From Streptomyces chartreusis (GTDB lineage: Bacteria > Actinomycetota > Actinomycetes > Streptomycetales > Streptomycetaceae): a stretch of DNA of 64,000 nt. Where the stretch lies: the NCBI RefSeq assembly GCF_008704715.1, contig NZ_CP023689.1, positions 1,674,001 through 1,738,000 of the forward strand. The letters run 5' to 3'. Under the pieces are notes generated by a model. It had not been told where the DNA came from. It did not search any database and saw only the letters and a list, made by a program, of their open reading frames with translations. The position numbers were made by a program, and so were the translations under genes. Within the stretch, counting starts at the first letter, position 1, and each line of letters begins with the position of its first letter. Positions 1-7,220 of this stretch are shown here, piece after piece.

Positions 1-176
1 TCCTGCTCGAAGAACTGGCGGTCGACCTTGGCGCTCTTGGGCGGCATGCAGTTGACCGTGATGCGGGTCTTTCCGCTCGCCGAGTCGTCGTCGCCCGACC
101 CGCAGGCGGACACGGCCAGGGCGAGGGAGCAGACGCTCAGCGTGGCGAAGGTACGGCGGAACCCGGTGCTTCTCAT
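1..176 (-). CDS. ABC transporter substrate-binding lipoprotein, N-terminus only
   Basis: The gene starts at the ATG at 174-176 and runs off the left edge, so only about 58 residues are visible. The N-terminus has arginines, a hydrophobic stretch and a lipobox reading LAVSAC, followed by an acidic/serine linker (GSGDDDSASG), as in lipid-anchored solute-binding proteins. The mature start (ITVNCMPPKS) resembles sugar-type binding proteins of ABC importers. The LacI regulator gene lies directly upstream on the same strand, which fits a carbohydrate uptake operon continuing to the left. The sugar cannot be told from this fragment. Confidence 0.75.
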   Translation of the reverse strand, partial: MRSTGFRRTFATLSVCSLALAVSACGSGDDDSASGKTRITVNCMPPKSAKVDRQFFEQ

Positions 177-321
177 CGGTGGACCCCTCTGGGCAGGAGC
201 GGTGGGCGCCGCACACTCAAGCACCGCCGACATCTGAACGCAAGATGTCGCGCGAGATTTGAAATTTTTTAACAGCGGAATGAATGCTTCAGGGACGTCG
301 GGCGGCGGACGGGGGCGGCCG

Positions 322-1320
322 TCAGGCGCGCGGTGCCTGCGCCGTCGAACCACGCACCACCAACTCCGGCTCGAAGAGCAGTTCCTCCGCGGGTACGGCG
401 GTGCCGCCGATCTGCGCGTTCAGCAGCTCCACGGCCGCCCTGCCCATGGCCTCGATGGGCTGGCGGACGGTGGTGAGCGGGGGCTCGGTGCAGTTCATGA
501 AAGCCGAGTCGTCGTAGCCGACCACGGAGATCTCCGACGGCACGTCGAGCCCCTTGCGGCGGGCGGCCCTGATCGCGCCGAGCGCCAGTGGGTCGCTCGC
601 GCAGATGATGCCGGTGACCCCGCGGTCGATCAGCCGGGTGGCGGCGGCGTGACCGCCCTCGATCGAGAAGATCGCCCGCGCCACACGCTCCTCGGGCAGA
701 TCCCCGGCGACGCCGCGCGCGGCGGCCAGCTTGCGCGCCGACGGCATGTGGTCGCCCGGTCCGAGCACCAGCCCGATGCGCTCGTGCCCCAGCGAGGCCA
801 GGTGCCGCCAGGCCTGCTCGACGGCCACGGCGTCGTCGCAGGACACCGCAGGGAAGCCGAGGTGCTCGATGGCGGCGTTGACCAGCACGACCGGGATGTT
901 GCGGTCGGCGAGCTCCTTGTAGTGGTCGTGCGGGGCGTCGGCCTGGGCGTAGAGCCCGCCGGCGAACACCACCCCGGACACCTGCTGTTGCAGCAGCAAC
1001 GTGACGTAGTCGGCCTCGGACACCCCGCCCTTGGTCTGGGTGCACAGCACCGGGGTCAGGCCGAGCTGGGCGAGCGCGCCGCCGATCACCTCCGCGAACG
1101 CCGGGAAGATCGGGTTCTGGAGCTCGGGCAGCACCAGGCCGACGAGCCGGGCGCGTTCGCCGCGCAGCTGCGTGGGCCGCTCGTAGCCGAGGACGTCCAG
1201 GGCGGAGAGCACCGCCTGCCGGGTGGCCTCGGAGACACCGGGCTTGTCGTTGAGCACCCGGCTGACCGTGGCCTCGCTGACCCCGACCTTCTTCGCCACT
1301 TCAGCAAGTCGTCGCGTCAT
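322..1320 (-). CDS. LacI-family transcriptional regulator
   Basis: A 332-residue DNA-binding repressor. The N-terminal helix-turn-helix (about residues 4-25, LAEVAKKVGVSEATVSRVLN) is a textbook LacI headpiece with the hinge helix after it, followed by a periplasmic-binding-protein-like sugar sensor domain to the C-terminus. Length is normal for the family. It sits 145 bp upstream of a sugar-binding lipoprotein gene on the same strand, so it probably controls uptake of that sugar. Its promoter holds CGCAAG repeats and a CGCAA-N5-TTGCG palindrome, suggesting autoregulation, and a CGCAAG half-site (239-244) recurs ahead of the lipoprotein gene. The ligand is unknown. Confidence 0.93.
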   Translation of the reverse strand: MTRRLAEVAKKVGVSEATVSRVLNDKPGVSEATRQAVLSALDVLGYERPTQLRGERARLVGLVLPELQNPIFPAFAEVIGGALAQLGLTPVLCTQTKGGVSEADYVTLLLQQQVSGVVFAGGLYAQADAPHDHYKELADRNIPVVLVNAAIEHLGFPAVSCDDAVAVEQAWRHLASLGHERIGLVLGPGDHMPSARKLAAARGVAGDLPEERVARAIFSIEGGHAAATRLIDRGVTGIICASDPLALGAIRAARRKGLDVPSEISVVGYDDSAFMNCTEPPLTTVRQPIEAMGRAAVELLNAQIGGTAVPAEELLFEPELVVRGSTAQAPRA

Positions 1321-1323
1321 GGA

Positions 1324-1358
1324 CGCAAGAATAGCGCAAGAAGCGCAAGCCGTTTGCG
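1324..1358. promoter_or_regulatory. Candidate LacI operator
   Basis: Directly upstream of the LacI start codon, CGCAAG occurs three times (from 1324, 1335 and 1344), and the last copy forms the inverted repeat CGCAAGCCGTTTGCG at 1344-1358. LacI-family operators are typically such palindromes with a central CG. Binding by the adjacent regulator is inferred. Confidence 0.55.
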
Positions 1359-1370
1359 TTACGGCGGCAT

Positions 1371-2069
1371 CTACTTCCTCGCAGCCCAGAGTCCGCGCAC
1401 ATGCCCCAGGTGGCGGGTCATGACCTCGTGCACGGCCTCCTCGTCGCGGGCGATCAGCGCGTCGAGGAGTTCGAGGTGCTCCTCGGCGGAGGCGAGGAGC
1501 CGGCCGGCCTCGACGAGCGCGGTGAGGCCGTAGAGGCGGGAACGCTTGCGGAGATCACCGACGACGTCGACGAGATGCACGTTGCCGGCGAGGGCGAGCA
1601 GACCGAGATGGAAGCGGGTGTCGGCCTCGACGTACGCGATGAGGTCACCGGAGACGGCGGCCTGGACGATCTCCCGCGCGGCGGGGCGCAGCGCCTCCAG
1701 GGAGACCTTGTCGGCGGTGCGGGCCAGCTCCACCACCGTCGGGATCTCGATGAGGGCCCGGATGTGGGTGTACTCGTCGAGTTGCTTCTCGGAGACGGCG
1801 GTGACCCGGAAGCCCTTGTTGGGAACCGTGTCGACCAGGCCCTCCTTGACCAGGTCCAGCATGGCCTCGCGCACCGGCGTCGCGGAGACGCCGAAGCGGG
1901 CGGCGAGCGTGGGCGCCGAGTACACCTCGCCGGGGAGCAGTTCCCCGGCGATCAGCGCGGCCCGCAGGGCGTCGGCGACCCGCTCCCGGTAGCTGCTCCT
2001 CCTGCCGCCCAGGCTGGGCAGCGCCGGGGCGGCTGCGGCGGACGGGGCGCCGGTGCGCTGGGCGGCCAT
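1371..2069 (-). CDS. GntR-family regulator, FCD type
   Basis: 232 residues from the ATG at 2067-2069, chosen because AGGAG lies 8 bases upstream; an in-frame extension to 2129 has no ribosome binding site and would translate repeated operator sequence. The N-terminal winged helix-turn-helix contains the GntR pattern (RVADALRAALIAGELLPGEV, then FGVSATPVREAM), and an all-helical FCD ligand domain follows. FCD regulators usually sense small carboxylates. The gene is last in a minus-strand row of hydroxyproline catabolic genes and is the obvious candidate regulator. Repeated TGCAATGTCAC-like boxes immediately upstream, and again ahead of the catabolic genes, support this. Confidence 0.9.
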   Translation of the reverse strand: MAAQRTGAPSAAAAPALPSLGGRRSSYRERVADALRAALIAGELLPGEVYSAPTLAARFGVSATPVREAMLDLVKEGLVDTVPNKGFRVTAVSEKQLDEYTHIRALIEIPTVVELARTADKVSLEALRPAAREIVQAAVSGDLIAYVEADTRFHLGLLALAGNVHLVDVVGDLRKRSRLYGLTALVEAGRLLASAEEHLELLDALIARDEEAVHEVMTRHLGHVRGLWAARK

Positions 2070-2087
2070 GCGGTGTCTCCTAGCTGG

Positions 2088-2118
2088 TGCGATGTGACGC
2101 GCTGGTGCAATGTCACGC
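2088..2118. promoter_or_regulatory. Tandem candidate GntR operators
   Basis: Two related 13-mers lie 18 bp apart upstream of the GntR gene: TGCGATGTGACGC (2088-2100) and TGCAATGTCACGC (2106-2118). Close copies occur at 4118-4130 and 7075-7087, each ahead of a hydroxyproline gene. This is a candidate FCD-regulator binding site found by eye. Confidence 0.5.
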
Positions 2119-2177
2119 GCTACCGTCACGCGGTACCGACCATTATCCCCGGCGCCGGTGCCTCGCCGGGCCTGTCC

Positions 2178-3179
2178 CTAAAGCACGAACCCGGCCGGGA
2201 ACGGGTCCGAGGGGTCCAGCAGGTACTGCGCGGTCCCGGTGATCCATGCGCGGCCGGTGAAGCTGGGCAGGACGGCCGGGCGGCCGGCCACCTCGGTGGT
2301 GCCGAGGAGTCGGCCCGTGAAACTGGTGCCGATGAAGGACTCGTTCACGAACTCGGTGTGCAGGGGCAGTTCACCCCGCGCGTGCAGCTGTGCCATGCGG
2401 GCGCTCGTACCCGTGCCGCAGGGCGAGCGGTCGAACCAGCCGGGGTGGATGGCCATCGCGTGCCGGGAGTGCCGGGCGGTGGCGCCGGGGGCGATCAGGT
2501 GGACGTGATGGCAGCCGCGGATGGACGCGTCCTCGGGATGGACGGGCTCATCCTCGGCGTTGATCGCGTCCATCAGCGACAGTCCCGCCTGGAGGATGTC
2601 GTCCTTGCGGGAGCGGTCGAAGGGCAGCCCGAACTGCTCCAGCGGCAGGATGGCGTAGAAGTTGCCGCCGTACGCCATGTCGTATGTCACCGTGCGCCCG
2701 TCGGCGAGGGTGATCTTGCGGTCGAGGGCGACGGAGAAGGACGGCACGTTCTTCAGGGTGACCGCCTTGGCAGCGCCGTCCGCCACGGCCACCTCGGCGA
2801 CCACGAGACCCGCCGGGGTGTCGAGCCGGATGGTGGTGACCGGCTCGACGACCTCGACCATGCCGGTCTCGACGAGCACGGTCGCGACCCCGATCGTGCC
2901 GTGCCCGCACATCGGGAGGTAGCCGGAGACCTCGATGTAGAGCACGCCCCAGTCGCAGTCGGGGCGGGTGGGCGGCTGGAGGATGGCGCCGCTCATCGCC
3001 GAGTGGCCGCGCGGCTCGTTCATCAGGAACTGCTTGATGTCGTCGCGGTGCTCACGGAAGTACAGCCGCCGCTCGTTCATCGTCGCACCGGGCACCGTGC
3101 CGATCCCGCCGGTGATCACGCGGGTGGGCATGCCCTCGGTGTGCGAGTCGACGGCGTGCAGGACGAGTTTGCTGCGCAT
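2178..3179 (-). CDS. 4-hydroxyproline 2-epimerase (proline racemase family)
   Basis: 333 residues of the proline racemase fold, which inverts the alpha-carbon with two catalytic cysteines. Both are visible: Cys91 in MCGHGTIG and Cys254 in SPCGTGTSAR. Having Cys at both places marks an epimerase/racemase; trans-3-hydroxyproline dehydratases carry Thr at one. With an HPC-deaminase-like protein and a flavin dehydrogenase in the same row, conversion of trans-4-hydroxy-L-proline to cis-4-hydroxy-D-proline is the best assignment. The start lies 20 bases after the stop of the DapA-type gene, so the two are probably co-transcribed. Proline racemase activity cannot be excluded. Confidence 0.88.
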   Translation of the reverse strand: MRSKLVLHAVDSHTEGMPTRVITGGIGTVPGATMNERRLYFREHRDDIKQFLMNEPRGHSAMSGAILQPPTRPDCDWGVLYIEVSGYLPMCGHGTIGVATVLVETGMVEVVEPVTTIRLDTPAGLVVAEVAVADGAAKAVTLKNVPSFSVALDRKITLADGRTVTYDMAYGGNFYAILPLEQFGLPFDRSRKDDILQAGLSLMDAINAEDEPVHPEDASIRGCHHVHLIAPGATARHSRHAMAIHPGWFDRSPCGTGTSARMAQLHARGELPLHTEFVNESFIGTSFTGRLLGTTEVAGRPAVLPSFTGRAWITGTAQYLLDPSDPFPAGFVL

Positions 3180-3199
3180 GGGTCCAGCCTCCCTTGTGT

Positions 3200-4096
3200 T
3201 TACGCGAGCCCGGCGGCTACGGCCTTCTCGGTGGCGGCACGGATCGCGGCCTCCTGCTCCGGCAGCAGGGGCACCCGCGGCGGACGGCAGCGTCCCCCGT
3301 GCCGGCCCACGATGTCCATGGAGAGCTTGATCGCCTGCACGAACTCGACCTTGGAGTCCCAGCGCAGCAGCGGGTGCAGCTGCTCGTACAGCTTCTTCGC
3401 GGTGCCGAGGTCGCCGCCGGCGGCCGCGCGGTACAGCTCCACGCAGGACCGTGGCAACGCGTTCGGATAACCGGCCACCCAGCCCTTGGCGCCGGCGAGC
3501 GCGAGTTCCAGCAGGACGTCGTCGGCGCCGATCAACAGGTCCAGTTCCGGGGCGAGTTCGGCGAGCTGGTAGGCGCGCCGGACATCGCCGGAGAACTCCT
3601 TCACCGCCTGGATGTATCCCTCGCCGTGCAGCTTGGCGAGCAGTTCGGGAACGAGGTCGACCTTGGTGTCGATGGGGTTGTTGTACGCCACGACCGGGAC
3701 GCCCGTCCCGGCGACCTCCTCGTAGTGGGCGAGGACGGAGCGCTCGTCGGCACGGTAGGCGTTCGGCGGCAGCAGCATCACAGAGGCACAGCCCGCGTCC
3801 CGGGCCTGCTCCGCCCAGCGCCGGGACTCGGCCGAACCGTAGGCGGCCACACCGGGCATCACGCGGGTGCCGCCGATCGCGGCGACGGCGGTCTCCACGA
3901 CCTTCGCCCGCTCCTCGGGGGTGAGCACCTGGTACTCGCCGAGGCTGCCGTTCGGTACGACACCGTCGCAGCCGTTCTCGACGAGCCAGGAGCAGTGCTC
4001 GGCGTACTTGCCGTGGTCCACACGGAGGTTGTCGTCGAGCGGCAGGGCGGTGGCGACCAGTACGCCCCGCCAGGGACGGTGTTCGGTGACGGTCAT
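3200..4096 (-). CDS. DapA/NAL-family deaminase, probable pyrroline-4-hydroxy-2-carboxylate deaminase
   Basis: 298 residues from the ATG at 4094-4096, with GAAGGAA nearby; an upstream in-frame ATG at 4126 would include the operator box and is less likely. The TIM barrel has the family's Schiff-base lysine (AVKEFSGD) and catalytic tyrosine (VVAYNNP), and the substrate loop GSLGEY in place of the dihydrodipicolinate synthase pattern. In hydroxyproline catabolism this family turns 1-pyrroline-4-hydroxy-2-carboxylate into 2-oxoglutarate semialdehyde and ammonia, and the flanking epimerase and flavin dehydrogenase support that role. The next enzyme, a semialdehyde dehydrogenase, is not in this window. 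Confidence 0.85.
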   Translation of the reverse strand: MTVTEHRPWRGVLVATALPLDDNLRVDHGKYAEHCSWLVENGCDGVVPNGSLGEYQVLTPEERAKVVETAVAAIGGTRVMPGVAAYGSAESRRWAEQARDAGCASVMLLPPNAYRADERSVLAHYEEVAGTGVPVVAYNNPIDTKVDLVPELLAKLHGEGYIQAVKEFSGDVRRAYQLAELAPELDLLIGADDVLLELALAGAKGWVAGYPNALPRSCVELYRAAAGGDLGTAKKLYEQLHPLLRWDSKVEFVQAIKLSMDIVGRHGGRCRPPRVPLLPEQEAAIRAATEKAVAAGLA

Positions 4097-4117
4097 CTCG
4101 GGTTCCTTCTCAGTGGA

Positions 4118-4130
4118 GTGTGACATTGCA
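4118..4130. promoter_or_regulatory. Candidate GntR operator upstream of the deaminase gene
   Basis: GTGTGACATTGCA, the reverse complement of TGCAATGTCACAC, lies 22 bases upstream of the deaminase start, in the 108-base gap after the dehydrogenase genes. It matches the box at 2106-2118 in 12 of 13 positions. A second, internal promoter for the deaminase-epimerase-regulator part is likely. Confidence 0.5.
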
Positions 4131-4204
4131 TTGATCTCGCGCCGACGACCGGCGACCGTCGGCTTCGGCCCTGGCCGGCTCCGGCAGCCCCCGGGCGCCG
4201 GCGC

Positions 4205-5626
4205 TCAGCCGTCCTCGTTCTCCCCCGCCCGCGCGAGCACGCCCAGCGGTACGGGCCGGGCGAAGGGCCTGCGGGAAACGGCAAGTTCGCACCCGGCGAG
4301 CCCCGCGACCGCCGGCCCGCACACCCGCCCCTGGCACCACCCCATCCCGGCCCGGGTCAGCAGCTTCACGGTCCTCGCGTCCCCGGCACCCAGTTCCACC
4401 ACCGCCGCCCGGATCGCACCGCCGGTGACCTCCTCGCAGCGGCAGACGACGGTGTCGTCGGTGATCCGGTCGGTCCAGCGCGCGGGCGGGGCGTACACGG
4501 AGTCGAGGGCGGTGAAGAAGGCGCGCAGTCGGCTGCGGGCCTTGGCGGCGGCCGCCCACCCGTCCGGGTCGGGCCGCGTTCCGCGCAGGCGGGCGACGGC
4601 CGATCGCCCGGCGATGTGCCCCTCGGCGAGCGAGAGCGCCGCCCCTCCGATGCCGGTCGTCTCCCCCGCGGCCCAGACGCCGGGCACGTCGGTGCGCTGC
4701 TCGTCGTCCACGCCTACGGCGAGCCCGTCGAGGCCGCAGCCGAGAGTCTCGGCGAGGTCGGTGTGCGGGAGCATGCCGTGGCCGACGGCGAGGGTGTCGC
4801 AGGGGATGCGGCGTCCGGTGCCGGGCCTGACCCGCCCGTCGACGTCGAGCGCGGCGACGGTGACGGCCTCCAGCCGCTCGGTGCCGTGCGCCTCGACGAC
4901 GGTGTGCCGCGCGAGCGGCCGCACCCGGTGACGCAGCAACTCGGCCGCGTACCGGGCGCCTTCGGCGACCTTGGCGGGCTGTGCCACCAGCGCCCGTGTG
5001 CGCCGCAGGAACGCCTTCGGGTCGGCGGACTCGACGAGCGCGGCGACCTCGACGCCGGCCGCGGCGAGCCCGGTCGCCACGGGGAGCAGCAGCGGGCCGG
5101 TCCCGGCGACGACGGCGGTGCGCCCGGACACCGCGAGGCTGCCCTTGAGCATGGCCTGGGCGCCGCCCGCCGTGACCACTCCGGGGAGGGTCCAGCCGGG
5201 GAAGGGCAGCACCTTCTCGTAGCCGCCGGTGGCGAGGAGCACGGCGTCGGCGCGCACCTCGGCCGGGTCCCGCTGTTCGGGGCCGAGCAGGGCGTGCACG
5301 GTGAACCGGCCGCCGGGCAGGCGCTCGACGAACCAGACGTGGTGTTCCGTCAGATGCCTTACGCGCCCCGCCTCCATGTGCGCGGCCAGCCCGTCCCGCA
5401 GCCGCTCCCACGCCCGCCACTGATGGTGCAGCGCCTGCGGCCGGCGGGCCCGCAGCCCCGGGGCCGGCTGCCGGTAGAACTGGCCGCCCGCCTCCGCCGC
5501 CGAGTCGATCAGCGTGACCCTCACGCCTCGCGCGGCCGCGGCGACGGCTGCGGCCAGCCCGGCGGGCCCCGCGCCGATCACGGCGAGGTGCGGGGCTCCA
5601 TGGTCGGCGGAGTCGCGGTCAGCCAT
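4205..5626 (-). CDS. D-hydroxyproline dehydrogenase, FAD/[2Fe-2S] subunit (HcnB-like)
   Basis: 473 residues from the ATG at 5624-5626, which overlaps the ferredoxin-like gene by 8 bases. It begins with an FAD dinucleotide fold (VIGAGPAGLAAAVAAAARG), has a second nucleotide-binding region near the middle (VVAGTGPLLLPVATGLAAAG), and ends with a BFD-like iron-sulfur domain containing CRCEEV and a later CQGRVC. This is the architecture of the large subunit in three-part D-hydroxyproline dehydrogenases and related hydrogen cyanide synthase-type amine oxidases. Its partners are the small [2Fe-2S] protein and the DAO subunit immediately upstream, all translationally coupled. It passes electrons to an acceptor that cannot be read from the sequence. 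Confidence 0.85.
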   Translation of the reverse strand: MADRDSADHGAPHLAVIGAGPAGLAAAVAAAARGVRVTLIDSAAEAGGQFYRQPAPGLRARRPQALHHQWRAWERLRDGLAAHMEAGRVRHLTEHHVWFVERLPGGRFTVHALLGPEQRDPAEVRADAVLLATGGYEKVLPFPGWTLPGVVTAGGAQAMLKGSLAVSGRTAVVAGTGPLLLPVATGLAAAGVEVAALVESADPKAFLRRTRALVAQPAKVAEGARYAAELLRHRVRPLARHTVVEAHGTERLEAVTVAALDVDGRVRPGTGRRIPCDTLAVGHGMLPHTDLAETLGCGLDGLAVGVDDEQRTDVPGVWAAGETTGIGGAALSLAEGHIAGRSAVARLRGTRPDPDGWAAAAKARSRLRAFFTALDSVYAPPARWTDRITDDTVVCRCEEVTGGAIRAAVVELGAGDARTVKLLTRAGMGWCQGRVCGPAVAGLAGCELAVSRRPFARPVPLGVLARAGENEDG

Positions 5627-5921
5627 CGTGCCCCGTCCCTTCCTGGGTCCGGATCGCATCGCCGGGGTGCAATGGCACCAGACAGGCCCGTTGGTTCGGG
5701 CGGTCGTTGACGGTGATCAGGCAGTCGAAGCAGACGCCGATGCCGCAGAACACGCCTCGCGCGCGGCCCTCACCCCGGGTGGTCCGCCAGGAGGTGACCC
5801 CGGCCGCCCACAGCGCGGCGGCGACCGTCTGGCCCGGCAGGGCCTCGATCCCACGGCCGTCGAGGGTGACCGTGAAGGCCGGGCCCGGGTGGGCGTCGGC
5901 GAGCTCCAGAGGTGTTCTCAT
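5619..5921 (-). CDS. D-hydroxyproline dehydrogenase, small [2Fe-2S] subunit
   Basis: 100 residues, the usual size for the HcnA-like ferredoxin subunit. The cysteines of a plant-type [2Fe-2S] cluster are seen in FCGIGVCFDCLITV and a later RACLVP. It starts within an ATGA overlap of the DAO subunit (5918-5921) and its end overlaps the larger subunit by 8 bases, so the three proteins are almost certainly made together as one complex. It has no signal peptide or membrane segment, so the complex is cytoplasmic or loosely bound to the membrane. Confidence 0.87.
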   Translation of the reverse strand: MRTPLELADAHPGPAFTVTLDGRGIEALPGQTVAAALWAAGVTSWRTTRGEGRARGVFCGIGVCFDCLITVNDRPNQRACLVPLHPGDAIRTQEGTGHDG

Positions 5922-7069
5922 ACGGCCTCCTCGCCGAAGCGGTCGGGGCGGAACGGCGTCAGGTCCAGGTCGGGGGTCTTCTCGGTCAGCGCCTGCGCGA
6001 TCAAGTGGCCGGTGCCGGTGGCCAGTCCGATGCCGGCGCCCTCGTGCCCGCAGGCGTGGTGCAGCCCCGGCACCCGGGGGTCGGGCCCGACGGCGGGCAG
6101 GTGGTCCGGCATGTACGGGCGGAAGCCCAGGTAGGCACGCATCGCGCGGACGTCCGTCAGGAACGGGAACAGCCGCGTCGCGTCCGCCGCCAGCGCCCTT
6201 ACGACCGGCAGCGAGAAGGTCCGGTCGAAGCCGACGCGTTCCCGGCTCGCGCCGATGAGGACCGGGCCCGCCGCCGTGCCCTCGACGACCGGGGAGGTCT
6301 GGAGCGCGGCCGAGTCGCTGGCGACGTCGGCCACGTAGTCGGCGGCGTAGACCTTGTGGCGGACCTTGCGCGGGAGGGGTTCGGTGACCAGGACGAAGCC
6401 GCGGCGCGGGAGGACGGGGAGCGGGACGCCCGCGAGCGCGGCGAGTTCACCGCCCCAGGTGCCGGCGGCGTTGACGACCGCCGGGGCGTGGATGTCGCCC
6501 ATGTTCGTGCGGACCCCGCGCACGGCGCCGGCCCGCGTGCGCAGTACGTCGGTCACCGTGCGGCCGGTGAACAGCCGGGCGCCCGAGCCGCGGGCGAGGT
6601 GGGCGGCGGCCAGGGCGGGCATGACCTGGCAGTCCTGGGGATAGTGGACGCCGCCCGGCAGACCGGGGGCGAGGTGGGGTTCGAGGGCGTACAGGGCGTC
6701 GCCCGCGACCGGTTCGGCGACGACCCCGGCGGCGCGCTGTCCGTCGGCGAACCGCTCCAGCGCCGCGAGCCCGTCCGGCGACGAGGCCACGACGACACCG
6801 CCCTTGGCCTCGTACTCGACGGCCGCCCCGAACTCCGCCGCCAGCTCGCCCCACAGCCGGCCGGACAGCAGCGCCAGGTCCAGTTCGGGGCCCGGTTCCT
6901 TGTCGGAGACGAGGAGGTTGCCCTCGCCGGCGCCGGTGGTGCCGCCCGCCACCGGGCCGCGGTCGACGAGGATCACGTCCAGGCCGGCCCGGGCCGCGTA
7001 CAGCGCGCAGGCCGCGCCCACCATGCCGGCTCCGACGACCACGACGTCGCAGGTCAGTCGCTCGCTCAC
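5918..7069 (-). CDS. D-hydroxyproline dehydrogenase, DAO-type FAD subunit
   Basis: 383 residues starting at the GTG at 7067-7069. The N-terminus carries the GxGxxG FAD fold of D-amino-acid oxidases (VVVVGAGMVGAACALYAARAG) and the C-terminus the family pattern GHEGAGIGLATGTG. It is the substrate-oxidising subunit, expected to convert cis-4-hydroxy-D-proline to pyrroline-4-hydroxy-2-carboxylate. It is first in the operon; the candidate regulator box (7075-7087) lies only 6 bases before the start and there is no convincing ribosome binding site, so the transcript may be leaderless or very short-leadered. Another imino or amino acid substrate (sarcosine, D-proline) remains possible. Confidence 0.87.
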   Translation of the reverse strand: MSERLTCDVVVVGAGMVGAACALYAARAGLDVILVDRGPVAGGTTGAGEGNLLVSDKEPGPELDLALLSGRLWGELAAEFGAAVEYEAKGGVVVASSPDGLAALERFADGQRAAGVVAEPVAGDALYALEPHLAPGLPGGVHYPQDCQVMPALAAAHLARGSGARLFTGRTVTDVLRTRAGAVRGVRTNMGDIHAPAVVNAAGTWGGELAALAGVPLPVLPRRGFVLVTEPLPRKVRHKVYAADYVADVASDSAALQTSPVVEGTAAGPVLIGASRERVGFDRTFSLPVVRALAADATRLFPFLTDVRAMRAYLGFRPYMPDHLPAVGPDPRVPGLHHACGHEGAGIGLATGTGHLIAQALTEKTPDLDLTPFRPDRFGEEAV

Positions 7070-7074
7070 GTCAG

Positions 7075-7087
7075 TACTATGTCACAC
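7075..7087. promoter_or_regulatory. Candidate GntR operator at the head of the hydroxyproline operon
   Basis: TACTATGTCACAC matches the box at 4118-4130 (read as TGCAATGTCACAC) in 11 of 13 positions and sits just ahead of the first dehydrogenase gene, where a repressor would cover the transcription start. Between here and the terminator at 7181, apart from a short GGCGGC/GCCGCC hairpin at 7138-7156, nothing else stands out. Confidence 0.45.
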
Positions 7088-7180
7088 ACCACTCTGCGAC
7101 GGAATGGCGCGACGCCTGTCGTCCTGCGAAAAAGAGAGGCGGCTCCGAGCGCCGCCAGAGCGAGGCTTCCCGTGCGCTGA

Positions 7181-7219
7181 CGGGGCGCCGTCGGCGACCT
7201 GAACGCCGACGGTGCCCCG
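7181..7219 (-). terminator. Strong hairpin terminator after the MmyB-like gene
   Basis: A 16-bp stem, CGGGGCGCCGTCGGCG (7181-7196) against 7204-7219, with a 7-base loop and one wobble pair, begins 1 base after the stop codon of the gene ending at 7221. There is no long U tract, which is common for Streptomyces terminators. Confidence 0.75.
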
Positions 7220-7220
7220 T

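Noticed and set aside
2070..2129. Longer start for the GntR regulator
   Set aside because: The extra residues (DIAPARHIAPARRHR) are the translation of the repeated operator boxes, and AGGAG fits the ATG at 2069.
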